From the NCBI GenBank assembly GCA_903908595.1, contig CAIVSN010000103.1, positions 1 through 52,322 of the forward strand: a stretch of 52,322 nucleotides of DNA, given 5' to 3'. Below, piece by piece: positions 9,571 through 19,993 of this stretch. Under the pieces are notes generated by a model that saw only the letters and a list, made by a program, of their open reading frames with translations, ran no database searches and was not told the DNA's origin. Position 1 is the first letter of the stretch. The number at the start of each line of letters is the position of its first letter. This DNA is from an uncultured bacterium (GTDB lineage Bacteria; Patescibacteriota; Gracilibacteria; BD1-5; UBA2023). The position numbers and the translations under genes are program-made.

Positions 9571-11157
9571 ATGGGCCTTTCAGAAAAAAGAGCGGTAAAA
9601 CGCTACCAAGATGAGAATTTTATTCGACTCCAGGCGGATATTGCCGCGCTGGTGGGGAAAGAGATCCCCTTCGAAATCGATTGGGCGTCGCTTCCGCGGG
9701 AGGGGAGCGCCAACTTTCTTCCCGAGGGGCTCGACAAAGTCTATTTCTTGCCCGTTATCAAGGCACTTGAATCCGTGTGCTCCAATGGTGAGAAAAAGTC
9801 GGAAGTCGCGAAAGGGCTCAGAAAGATCGTTATCGTCAACGGAGAGAACGCCCTGGAAAAATCCGAACAGGATATTCGCTTTGCCGAAGGGGTTTTGTAC
9901 GTCAACCAGCGCCTTTCGAATTTCGATTCGGACTACGAGGAGAGAATCCGGAGAATCGCTGCGGCGTTGGAGACGGGATTGAAAGCCGAAAAAAACGCAT
10001 CGAACGCGGATGGGGGACCGGATCAAGCCGCAGCAAACATTCCCGACCAAGAAGCGGCTCCGGAAGCCTGAGAAGATGACTTGCAAGATCCCCGAATCTG
10101 TTTTGAACGAGGCGTGGCATTCTACAAGGCATGAAATAACGAAAAAGCCTTGGAAATGTACCAGAAATCCATCGCGCTTTATCCAAACCATGCCGTTACC
10201 CATTATAATTCCGGGGTAGTATTGAATTTGCTCGGGCGTGAAGAAGAAGCCATCGAGATGTACCGGAAAGCCATCGAAATCGATCCCGAACACGTTTTTG
10301 CCTATGGAAATTTGGGGATATCGCTCGAAAACACCGGAAAATTCGACGAAGCCATTGCTATGTTGCATACGGCTATCATGGTGAATCCGGATTCTGCCGA
10401 AATGTATTTCAATAATCTCTACCGGATCTTGAAAAAGCAATGAAAGGAAGGGGAGGAGGCCGAGGAATTCCTGAATGCGTTATTCGATGATGACGAATCG
10501 GATGACGCTGCCGATATCACCTGAATGGATTTCGAATCCGTCTGCGAGCATTTCGAAGGGATCGACCGGCAGATGTTCGAGAGTTTTTCCCAAGAGAACC
10601 TGTTGGAATGCCGGGAAAAATACATGACCGCCTTCGAACAATACGCATCCGGACCAGCCTTGGACTCCTTCATTCTCGAAAAACTCGCGCTGAGCATGAT
10701 GTGCAATTATATTTTCGCCCAGGAATCCGAAGAGGCGCTGGATATCTGGAATCATGACGAAGACGATACGGGATCTCCCCATGCCTTGCTCGCGACTGGA
10801 GCAAAGATGATAGAATCCGCGCCGTGCATTTCCGTCGACGACCTCATGGTATATTTTCAAATATCCGCGTATTTGCATTGCTCGAACCGATCGACGTCCT
10901 CCGTGGACGAAAAGCAAGAAAATCTCGAATTCTACATGGAGAAGTGCTACGGATACTTCTCGGAAAGCGATCCGAACAAGCTGGCTTCGCTCCTCTGAAC
11001 CTGGAAATACCTGCTGAACAAAATATACGGAAACGCCATACCTGACGGGAAAGATGCCAACTATCTCGAATATGTTTCCCAAGTCCCCGGCGAGTTTTCT
11101 CAGGAAATCCAAGAAAAAATCACTTGGTTTCCTCTCGATCCCTGGACGGTTCCGTAA
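9571..11157 (+). CDS. TPR-containing protein (528 aa)
   Basis: One frame from ATG 9571 (context TTTCCC-ATG) to TAA 11155-11157, joining four ORFs through TGA at 10069, 10138, 10441, 10522 and 10996. Residues 1-150 form a soluble helical domain without a known match. About 175-290 are two to three tetratricopeptide repeats (YNSGVVLNLLGREEEAIEMY; YGNLGISLENTGKFDEAI) which follow the TPR consensus. An acidic linker (DDDESDDAADI) leads to a C-terminal helical domain (about 320-528). TPR proteins mediate protein-protein contacts; no catalytic motif is visible. Followed by a strong terminator at 11271. Confidence 0.75.
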
Positions 11158-11170
11158 TGTTCTTAGGTCT

Positions 11171-11262
11171 ACGAGAACCCGGCAAAGTGCGAACTCCTTG
11201 CCAGTACGCCTCACTGCGGTGCTCGAAATTGACTTCGGACTTCATCGTTTTCCGAGTCCTTG
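11171..11262. repeat. Internally shortened family B element
   Basis: Contains the B core (GCGAACTCCTTG ... CAGTACGCCTCACTGCGGTG then GAAATTGACTTCGGACTTCATC) but lacks the middle third present at 24084. The outer arms pair only weakly here. It lies between the stop of the TPR gene and its terminator. Confidence 0.5.
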
Positions 11263-11270
11263 TATGTTTG

Positions 11271-11325
11271 AATGGACGGCTGCGGACGAGTATCGGGAGA
11301 TCCTCGTGCGCAGCCGTCCATTTTT
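11271..11325 (+). terminator. Intrinsic terminator after the TPR gene
   Basis: A 14-bp perfect stem AATGGACGGCTGCG / CGCAGCCGTCCATT that continues inward (GACGAG / CTCGT), followed by TTTTT. Confidence 0.75.
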
Positions 11326-11397
11326 GAATTTGAAATTGATATATTCCTATTCCTGCTTATCTTGCTTCCCGAAGTCAGCCATTCATCATTTTCCCCC

Positions 11398-11994
11398 ATG
11401 AAAGAGCTCATCGTCATGCCCCAAACCACGAGAAAGGAAAAATGACAGATTATCGCCAATATCGGCGCCCGTGTCCGCGGCAAGGTGGAGCGGGCCTACG
11501 ACAGCCTGTTCGGGACGTTCCCCCCGCATCGCAGAATGCTCCGGCTGGAACATTTCAATACGAAGGTATTCTCGAAGGATTACAAAACGATGGTCCGGAG
11601 GATACTGCTCGAAAAGGATCTGCGGTATTTTTATAAGGAACCGGAGCCCGTGGAAGCGCGGTTCGAGGCCGATCAGGCCGAGTGGACCCAGGGGAATATC
11701 CTGAGCCCGTGGTTCGAGACGACGGGCAAGCCCAGCCCTCACCACATCATCCCGACGAGTCGCGGCGGCAACAACAATTGGAAAAACATCCGGTTCATGG
11801 ATCGCTTCCCGCACAACGATTTCCATACGGTGTTCCAGAACCTGACGCCGGTGGAACAGTTCATCGTCATGGCCATCATCCACAAAAGAATCCTGAATCC
11901 GGATTTCGTCAACGATCTCAAAACCCTGCATAGGACTATCGGGGAGCCCGATTGTTACAAGGCGGGGACGGTGGACCGGAAGCGGATGGGGTAG
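11398..11994 (+). CDS. HNH-like nuclease domain protein (198 aa)
   Basis: Frame from ATG 11398 to TAG 11992-11994 with one TGA (11446) read as Gly; an internal ATG at 11416 is an alternative start. The C-terminal half has HHIIPTSRGGNNNWKNIRFM, an HNH-type motif (paired His, conserved Asn), followed by HNDFHTVFQNLTPVEQF, a second His-rich segment common to a CPR-specific group of HNH-like proteins. The N-terminal half is basic and helical. Likely a metal-dependent DNA/RNA-binding or nicking protein; whether the active site is complete cannot be judged from sequence alone. The stop codon is immediately followed by a family B element. Confidence 0.7.
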
Positions 11995-12283
11995 GGGAAC
12001 CCCGCCCGAAACGCGAACTCCTTGCCGAATTCTGCGTTCCTCGCTCAACGTATACCCAAAAGAAATTGGTTTCCCGGTTTTTCCAGTCACATATTCGGAC
12101 ATCTTTCTTTTTTTTCTTCGGTCACTTATTCCCGATAGGCTCCCGAAAGAAGAAAAATGAAACCTGTTCCAATCTATGACCGTAAAATACCGAAAACCAA
12201 TTCCTTTTGGGTATACTTGTCAGTACGCCTCGCTATGGTACTCGAATTCGACTTCGGATTTCATCGTTTCGGGCGGGGTTCCC
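11995..12283. mobile_element. Family B element interrupted by family A (12051-12215)
   Basis: Outer arms GGGAACCCCGCCCGAAACG (11995) and its exact inverse (ending 12283) enclose the B core. The core is split after CTCAACG by a complete 165-bp family A element (TATACCC ... GGGTATA). The uninterrupted B copy at 24084 reads CAACGTACTTATCAG at this point, so A entered at TA and TA is present on both sides. B starts on the base after the HNH gene stop codon. Confidence 0.75.
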
Positions 12284-12386
12284 GGGATATTTTCGGATTT
12301 CGTCGTTTCGGGCATACGGCCGTTTCCTGCGAGCCGTGATTCCCGGGCGGTACCGATAAAATTGACTCAAGGCAAAGGAAAAATAC

Positions 12387-12553
12387 TATAGGAGCCTCTG
12401 CGATATTCCCTTCGTTAGTAAAATCTCATATTTTTTAGGCATATTTTATGATAGAAAAATGAGTTTAGTGGTTCTAAATGAATTTTTATAGAGTAAAATA
12501 GGACAAAAAAGATGAAATTTTAATAGATGTGGAATATTGCAGAGGCTCCTATA
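12387..12553. mobile_element. Palindromic element C
   Basis: About 165 bp bounded by TATAGGAGCCTCTGCGATAT and its inverse (ATATTGCAGAGGCTCCTATA), AT-rich inside and without an ORF. A 40-bp remnant of the same left end occurs at 29253-29292. Terminal repeats of about 23 bp and a TA at each edge suggest a non-autonomous (MITE-like) element. Confidence 0.7.
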
Positions 12554-12578
12554 GACTCATAATCGCTAACGTCCTACC

Positions 12579-13604
12579 ATGCCAACCCCCGATCGTTTCG
12601 AGATGCCGACGTTCCGATTTGTTATCGTCGCGCTCCTGTTGCTGCCCACGGCGGCGTTCGCAGCGGAAGCCTGCCCGGAATTATCCACGCTGCAAAAAGC
12701 CGCCGGATACGTCAGTTGGGCATGATTCATCCAATTGTTGGCCATCGGGCTCGGGACGGTAGGATTCGGATACCTGTCTTGGGGGATTGTTTCGAAGTTT
12801 CCCAAAATGAAAACCCTGATTAATTTCCTTATCGTTCTGCTGACGTTCGTCATGTATTTCGGACCCCTGTGACTCCTGGTATTTTCCTTCTATATTCCGG
12901 CCGAGTACCGATTGTGGGGTTCGCTCTCCGGGGCGCTGTTGTTTCCCGGTTCCGTAGCACTGTTTCTCGCGGCGTTCAAAAAGGAATTCGACGGAATCCA
13001 ATGGTCCGGATTCCTCCTGTTCGTTTGGTGAATCGCCGCCGTGGCCTATTCGTCCCCGGAAATCGGGTTTCTCGCGGTCTGAGCCCTGCTCTCGCTGCTC
13101 GGTTTTTCCGTTGCCGTATGACCGTTTTGCTATGCGTTCGGCTTCGACAGCAAAAAACAACTGCTGCGGGGGACCGTGGCGGGACTGTTGATCTCAACGG
13201 CATACCTTGCCTTGCGGATAACCGGATTTTCCGAATCGTTCCCGGTACGCGTTTTCCAAGATTGAGCCCTGTGGCTGGGGGCCTTCGTTTGATTTTGCGG
13301 ATTGCTGATAGCGTCTTCGAAATGGTATTCTGACACCAGGCGGGAATACGTCGTCAATCAGGTGCTGATGGTTTGATTCTCGCTCGCGTTCCTGAGTCTC
13401 GGGATGCTTTTCGCAGTGCGGGAACTGACCACGATCGTCGGGATTTTTTTCATCCTGTACCTGGCGGCGAAACCGATAGAAATCAAGCCGGCGAATCAGG
13501 CCATGATGGGGGCTTTGCTCCTGTGTTCCAGCGCGATTCTGGCCGCCGTTTGGCATTTCATACGGTCCAATCCCGAGTTGGTCGCGAAATACCTGTCGCT
13601 CTAA
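12579..13604 (+). CDS. Polytopic membrane protein (341 aa)
   Basis: Single frame from ATG 12579 to TAA 13602-13604, crossing at least eight TGA codons that all fall in transmembrane or loop glycine contexts (WAG-FIQ, FGPLG-LLV, FVWG-IAAV, LAVG-ALLS). A second ATG at 12603 (MPTFRFVIVALLLLPTAAFA) would give a shorter signal-peptide-like start. Roughly nine to ten hydrophobic segments fill the protein. No family recognised. It lies 33 nt upstream of the acyltransferase/ligase gene and is probably cotranscribed with it, pointing to an envelope role. Confidence 0.7.
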
Positions 13605-13637
13605 ATACCTTTTCCTCATAACCCAATAGTTTTTCCC

Positions 13638-16259
13638 ATGCTCAATTTTATCCTTTTCGCGTTCCGAACCCTGCTTTCCCTGAGGTACCGCACCGAATTC
13701 GTCAATTTCGATATTTTCGACGCGAAAAATCCCGTCATCGTGTTCCCGAACCACCCGGCGCTCGTGGATCCGCTGATCGTGGTCTCGAACATCGCCAAAA
13801 AGAAACTCCTGTCTCCCGTTATGACGGAAACGTATTTCCATATCCCCGGACTCGGCGGCATCATCCGGGCCATGGGGACGGTTCCGGTCGGGGACATTGC
13901 CCGGGGCGGCAATGCGGAAGACGTCAGAAAGGCGTTCGTGGGAATCCGCGAAGCCATGAAAAACCGGCAGAATATCACGCTGTACCCGTCCGGCCACATC
14001 TACGTCCAGCCGTTCGAGCACATCGTCGGCAAAAAAATGGCCTACGAAATCGTCGGGATGCTCGACGCGGATACCCGGGGCGTGTTGCTGCGCACCAAGG
14101 GGCTCTGGGGAAGCATGTGGGGCAAGGCCTATACCGGCAAGTCTCCCGAAATGATCAAGACGCTCGCGAAGTCCGTCTGGATCATCCTCGCTAACCTCGT
14201 GTTTTTCGTGCCGAAGCGGGACGTGCGGATCGAGTGCGTCGATATGACCGAACGGCTCAAAGCCTGGCATGCCGAAGGTTTGGATGCGTTCAATCGGAAT
14301 CTGGAGGATTTCTATAACGAGGGCGGCGAGGAACCCTGCCGGTTCGTGCGGCACTATGCGTACCATGACGACGTCGCGGGCAAGACCGAACCCCGGAATA
14401 TCCCGGGTTCCGTCGCGGAAATCGGGAAGGGGAGCGGAATCGGCGCGGAGGATATCCCGCCCGAGATTTTCGAAGCCGTGCGGGAGCTGGTCGCGGGCGT
14501 CAAGAAAATCGAAGCGAAAACGCTGAAATTCGATACCAATCTCATTCTCGACCTCCATGCCGATTCGCTCGACATGGCGGAGATGAAATCCGCCGTCCAA
14601 TCGATGTTTCCGGGCGCTTCCAATCCGCCGATCGGGCTTATCAAGACCATCGGCGACCTCTCGGCGACCGCCATAGGGAGGCTCGAGGGGGAAGAAAAGC
14701 TTCCGCCCGTGGATTTCTTGCCCGCTTCCGATGCCACGATAGATTTCCGGTACGAGCCCGGGGACACGATCCCTTCGCTCATGAAGCGGAATTTTCGGAA
14801 ATACCGGAAGGACGCGTTCGTTTACGACGCGATGACGGGGGCAATGATCCGCGACGGGTTCATTCTCAAATCCTACGTCGTGGCCGAGTGCCTGCGAAAA
14901 TACCCGGGCGAGAAGATCGGCATCATGATTCCCGCGCTTTCCGCGACGTCGCTGCTCCTCGTGGGCGCGTATCTCGCGGGCAAGCTTCCGGTAATGCTCA
15001 ACTGGACGGTCGGGGAGGCTTCGTTCGCGCACTGCATGAATTTCGCGGGGCTCGACACGATCCTGACCAGCCGGAAATTTTATGAAAAAATCACTTCGCC
15101 GTGGCTTGCGAAATTCGAAGGGAAGATGGTATTTATCGAAGATATCGTGAAGGATATCCCGCTTCCGACCAAGCTTATCGCGGTCGCGAGGAAGTCGCTG
15201 TTCCTTTTGCCCAAGGCGCGGAAGGAAGCCGTCATGCTCTTCACGTCCGGAAGCGAATCTTTGCCGAAGGCGGTGGTATTGAGCCATGAGAACGTACTGT
15301 CGGATATCGCCGGGGCGCTCGCGCTGGTGCCGTTCCGCGAACGGGAAACCCTGCTCGGATTCCTGCCGCCGTTCCACAGTTTCGGGTTCACGCTCAATAC
15401 GATATTCCCGCTCGTGGCTCCGGTGCAGGTGGCGTACACGCCGGATCCGAGCGATTCCCGGACCATCGGCAAGATCCTCGCGCATACCGGCGCGACCATC
15501 GTTTCAGCGACTCCGACGTTCCTCCGGATGATTCTCGCGGGCAATAGCGCCGGGCAATTGCGTTCGTTGCGATATGCCTTCGTCGGCGCGGAGAAGTGCG
15601 GGGACGACGTGTTCGCGCAGTTCCGGGAGAAGTGTTCTTCCGCTTCGGTGTTAGAGGGGTATGGCATTACCGAATGTTCGCCCATCGTGACCGTCAATCC
15701 GATTGACCGGCAGAAAAAATGAAGCGCCGGGAAATTCCTCCCGCAGGTGGATTTCGTCATCCGATCGCTCGACGGCCAGTCCGAAATGCCGACGGGGGAG
15801 CAGGGGATGATTTTCGTTGCCGGCCCGAGCATTTTTTCCGGATATCTCGATACCGGCATCGAGTCGCCATTCGAGACGATCGACGGGAAAAAATGGTACA
15901 AGACGGGGGATCTCGGGTATGTGGACGACGAGGATTTCCTCTTCATCACGGGGCGGCTCAAGCGGTTCGTGAAAATAGCGGGGGAGATGGTTTCGTTGCC
16001 GTTCGTCGAGGGGATTTTGCTTCAAAAATACGGGAATCCGGAGGTGACTACATTGGCGGTCGAGGCTCGAGAAGAGAACGGGAACGTGACGATCGTGGCG
16101 TTTGTGACGTTCGAGGTCGAGGTGGAAGAGCTCAATGATTATATCCATGCCAACGGGGCGAGCAATTTGGTGAAGTTCGCGAGGGTGGAAAGATTGGAGG
16201 CGATTCCGGTATTGGGGACGGGGAAGACGGATTACAAGGCGTTGAAGGGGAGGGTGTAG
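13638..16259 (+). CDS. PlsC acyltransferase - acyl carrier - AMP-forming acyl ligase fusion (873 aa, Aas-like)
   Basis: One frame from ATG 13638 (TTTTTCCC-ATG) to TAG 16257-16259. Residues 1-200: PlsC acyltransferase with NHPALVD (HxxxxD catalytic pair, His39/Asp44) and YPSGH. About 285-350: an acyl-carrier-like segment with HADSLDMAEM, Ser310 in the position of the phosphopantetheine serine. About 380-870: AMP-binding ligase (LFTSGSESLPKAVVLSHEN; YGITECSPI; YKTGDLGYVDDEDF; GRLKRFVKIAGE). TGA 15720-15722 is Gly in KKGSAGKFLPQV, matching the consensus GSVGxPLPG. By analogy with Aas (acyl-ACP synthetase/2-acyl-GPE acyltransferase) it would activate fatty acids, load them on its own carrier domain and transfer them to a lysophospholipid. 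A matching Sfp-type transferase lies at 18599. Confidence 0.85.
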
Positions 16260-16345
16260 CGGTTGGAATTTCTATCTAATGATTGAAGATTCGTTTGCAG
16301 CTGGCTTGCGGTCATTTAACGGTGGCTGAAATGACTTCTGACCCA

Positions 16346-17962
16346 TTAATTTTTGATGCAACGCACGCTAAAACCGTTCCCTCTCACGTCAATTGCTTCG
16401 GGATCGGCTGCCGAGTAACCGAAGTACGCAACGTAGCTTGAATCCCTATTTGTCATAAATGGACTCGAAGATGCGTATATCCCATAGCCGCTTGTCGTGC
16501 CAGATACCCTACTTCGATACCCCGCAGATACAATTTTGAGCGAGGAGTTGTATGCGTCTAAGTAATTTGTAATGTTCGCTGAGCTTACAATGGCGACCCA
16601 CTCATCCTTGGTTGGGACGCGCCAATCAGTCGGACAAGGGCTATTGATTCCATTCACTCAGCCCCAAGAAGTACTGAGGCTATCCGTTGGCGTAGTACGC
16701 CAGTCACTGAAGCCTAGTATAAAATTCGCATGGTTTGGACTATCGGTGGAACTTTGAGCAGTACTGGTTCCGCTTGTCAAAAACTGATGGCCATCTGTTA
16801 AACGCCCCCATTGATAGTACCACCCGTTTGCCGCAGAATCGGCGAAAGAAGTGGCGATATTGGCAGTACCGAGATTGCTCGCAAGCCAACACTTTCCATC
16901 TTCCCCCGTGACCGTTTTATACAAGGTGGTATCAGGAGAACGACCGGTGACGGTTGAAGTTCCGCAAACGAACGTTGGGATTGCTGATGGAACCGTAACC
17001 ACTCCGCCCCCCACGCTTTTGTTCATTCCGGCATTATATAGGATCGTGAGCGTAGGACCGCTATTTCCTCCGGATATAAATGTCGTAACTTGACTGGCGC
17101 TCGCGCCGTCCCCCCTGAGATTCGATCCGCTGTACGTGTTGTATAGGTTTCCCATCATCGTGTTCACGGTCGAAGAGTTCAACGACGTTCCCGTGCTTGC
17201 CAAGGCCACTATCCCGCTTCCGCTCGTCAGAAAATTGGAATTGCCCATAGCCGAAAACGTCACCGCCGGAGCCGATGCCGCAACCTTCCCCGCGTACGTG
17301 CTCGGGATGTTGCCCTTCCTGTGCAGCACGAGGTTCCCCGACTGGGTTACCGCATTGGTAAGCTCCACGCCCGAAAGGTTCGAAAGCATAATCCCCGGAA
17401 GCGCCAGGTAGTACGTCGTGCTTCCCGTCACCGCCTTCGCCACGAGCCCGTTGTAGTTCCCGCCGACGTATGCCTGCGCCGTATCCGCCGCATACGCGGT
17501 CTCCACCATCGGAACGTAGGCTACCGTGTTATTCTCGAGCACAGTCGCCACCTGGTACTCCCGCTTGGTATTGAGCACCGAGTACGCGTACTCCGTCCCC
17601 TTGTACAGCGGGTCCGTCGGTTTCTTCATTTTGAACGCATCGGCGCTCAGCATCTGGATTACCGAGTCCCCCACAGTGCCTTGGGTCCACACGGTCCCTC
17701 CCGAGAAGGTCACTGCCACGCCGCCCGAAGGATCCGGATACGTCCCGGCTTTGACCACGCTGAGTTCCAATCCCTTCCTCATGCCTGCTAGGTCCGCGAG
17801 CCGGTTACTGTCGCGTGTCGAGCTTGAATATCCCTGCATAGAGAGGAACCCTATGGTACCGAGAATCGATAGTATGGTAATGACCACGATTAGTTCTACT
17901 AGGGTGAAACCAGTGTATTTCCTAGCCTTGCGGGCCGGGGTTGTTTGTTTGGAGTGGTCCAT
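16346..17962 (-). CDS. Type IV pilin-like protein with C-terminal Fibrobacter-major-paralog domain (538 aa)
   Basis: TAA stop at 16346-16348, with TGA 16658-16660 read as Gly, joining two ORFs. Residues 17-45 carry the prepilin signature YTG-FTLVELIVVITILSIL (cleavage after Gly18). A long low-complexity Ser/Thr/Gly region (about 60-330) follows. About 345-538 match the fib_succ_major domain (GEDGKCWLASNLG; CPTDWRVPTKDEW; final RCIKN). Such domains are found on secreted or surface proteins. The fusion suggests a minor pilin or pseudopilin presenting a binding domain at the surface. Convergent with the Aas-like gene. Confidence 0.8.
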
Positions 17963-18062
17963 ATGGGAAGGGTAAAAAGTATATCCAAGCCACTATACAG
18001 CACTCTTCTCTACTTTACAAGGAGAAAAAATAGAGAAGAACCTGAAGATAATCGAAATGCCG

Positions 18063-18344
18063 TTACTTGACCATATGGAGTTTGTAGACTTCGTCGATTA
18101 TGACTTGCCGGTCGAGTTTCGTAAAGGGCGCATCGTACGAGAAGGTTTTGTAGAATCCCTTGATATACCCAACAGGAATTGGTTTTCTGATATTTTTCTT
18201 GCAGCATAAGTATGCCCCAAAAGGATTTTTTTTGGAAAGGATAAAAAATCAGCCATTCGATGAAGTTTCTTCGAATTTCATGCTGAGGACATCTTTCGAA
18301 TAGTATCCTCTTCCGACGATTGCCAGAATTTCTTCTTTTTTCAT
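18063..18344 (-). CDS. Small protein containing a family A repeat end (93 aa)
   Basis: Frame from ATG 18342-18344 to TAA 18063-18065 with one TGA read as Gly (SSNG-G-FFIL). Sequence runs MKKEEILAIVGRGYYSKD ... KLDRQVIIDEVYKLHMVK. The middle stretch KPIPVGYIKG is encoded by about 25 bp identical to the terminal arm of family A elements, in frame, so a repeat fragment appears to have become coding sequence. No known family. Protein-like composition on both sides of the repeat supports a real gene; no clear promoter seen. Confidence 0.55.
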
Positions 18345-18598
18345 TTTGAAAAAACGTTAGGATGAGTGGGAATTTACTTAGAGACTAAGTGTAGGAGTAT
18401 ACCGCTGTTGTCGATAGTATATAATTTTTTTCTGACTACCTATATCCTGATGATTTCTTCGCGGCGGGCAAACGATTTGCGGAATATGGCCCGGAAGCCA
18501 AGCGCTCTCACTTGAAATACATTCAAACGATTTCCGCTCGCGTCATCTTGATATACTGCTACATGTCGCGCACGGTTCTTAACAAAAATCCCTCAACC

Positions 18599-19168
18599 AT
18601 GTCCCAATTCCTCTTCCATCATCAAAAATCCCCGGAAATTCCTCTTCTCGCGCGAAAAGAATACCCCTGGCTTTCCCGCCGCAACCTCTCAGACGAAAGC
18701 GTCGAAGCCCGGTATTACCTGCTCGAATACCTCTCCGAAGCCTTCGGATTCTCGGGAGAATTGGAGCAGGATGCCGACGGGAAACCGCTCCCGATCCTCA
18801 TTCCGCGACAACCACAACGATACTGGTCGATTTCGCATTCCGCGAACTACGTTGCCGGCATCGTGTCCCTCCATCCCACCGGCATCGACATCGCCGAGTT
18901 GTCCGAACGCCACATTTCCTTGCAGGGTACCCATTCCGAAGCGGAATATGCTCGAATCGGAGGGAAAAATTGGCGGAATTTTTACCGGCTTTGGGCCGGA
19001 AAGGAAGCGATTATCAAGAAGCTCTGAGCGAGGCTTGACGACCTGGGAGACATCGAATTTTGCCAAATCGAAAAAAATCTCGATTATATTTTTGTATTCC
19101 AAAACGAAATGCATATCATCCATTTCGAATCTACCGACACAGTAATACTGGCGTATATCGCCCCATAA
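18599..19168 (+). CDS. Sfp-type 4'-phosphopantetheinyl transferase (189 aa)
   Basis: ATG 18599 (context CTCAACC-ATG), TAA 19166-19168; TGA 19025-19027 is Gly in KEAIIKKLG-ARLDDLG, the usual glycine after the KEA helix. Motifs: RYWSISHSANYVAG, HPTGIDIAEL (GIDIE-type Mg-binding Asp) and FYRLWAGKEAIIKK (WxxKEA). The enzyme moves phosphopantetheine from CoA to a carrier serine. The only carrier visible here is the ACP segment of the Aas-like protein (Ser310), a likely substrate. The next gene starts on the base after its stop codon, so the two are cotranscribed. Confidence 0.88.
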
Positions 19169-19966
19169 ATGCAAAAAGTCCTTCTGTTCTCGGTACTTGT
19201 CCCCGTAATCCTCTATGGTGCCCTTTGTATTTGGGTATTTTTTTGACAGGGCTCGTTGCTCTTTTTCCCCCAGCCTGCAGAAGCGCTCCATTACGGCGCT
19301 ATGGCGAAGAATCCGAACTTGGAAAATTGGAATATCCGCACCTCCGACGGGAATTCGCTCGACGGATGGGTCCAGGTTTCGCCAAAAAACCGGACTACGG
19401 TGCTCTATTTTTGAGGGAATGCCGAGGAGTCCACGTATTTCGTCGACGGAACGGCGTATTCGGGTGCCAATATCGTCACCTTCAATTACCGGGGATATGG
19501 CAAGAGTACGGGGGAACCTTCGGAGAAGGCGCTGTTTTCCGACGCGCTCGAAATCTACGAATACCTCGTGACCGTCAAGAACATCGCTCCCGAGAACCTC
19601 GTCGTCATGGGACGGAGCCTCGGATCCGGCGTCGCGACGTACCTCTCGAGCCAGAAGCCCGTGCGCAAGGTCGTCCTCGTGACGCCGTACGATTCCATCG
19701 AGAACGTGGCGAAGGACACATACGGATACTTGCCCGTTTCGCTCCTGATCCGCCACCGGTTCGAATCCACCAAATATGCTAGGATCAAAAGCATCGAAAT
19801 GCTCTGCATCTATGGCGGTCGGGACGATACGATCCGCAATCCTCGCACCGAAAAACTCCTCGAATCCTGGAGCGGTCCGGTACGAAAGGTCTTTCTCCCG
19901 ACCGCTACCCACCATACCATCTTCCAGTTCGACGAAACGAAGCAGGCCATAGACGGATTCCTGTAG
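19169..19966 (+). CDS. Alpha/beta hydrolase, BEM46-like (265 aa)
   Basis: ATG directly abuts the stop of the phosphopantetheinyl transferase; TAG at 19964-19966. An N-terminal membrane anchor (residues 3-28) carries TGA 19244 as Gly. TVLYFG-GNAEES is the oxyanion loop (YFxGNAE consensus), with TGA 19412-19414 supplying a conserved Gly. NYRGYGKSTG, MGRSLGSG (nucleophile Ser), IYGGRDD (Asp) and THHTIFQF (His) complete the catalytic triad. Members of this group are membrane-anchored serine hydrolases, probably lipases or thioesterases, which suits the lipid context. Confidence 0.85.
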
Positions 19967-19993
19967 TAACCGGTCAACCATATCGCCCACCCC

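Noticed and set aside
13194-15485. 763-codon minus-strand ORF over the acyl ligase gene
   Set aside because: Composition is Arg/His/Asp-rich shadow; the plus strand carries complete PlsC, ACP and AMP-ligase motifs.
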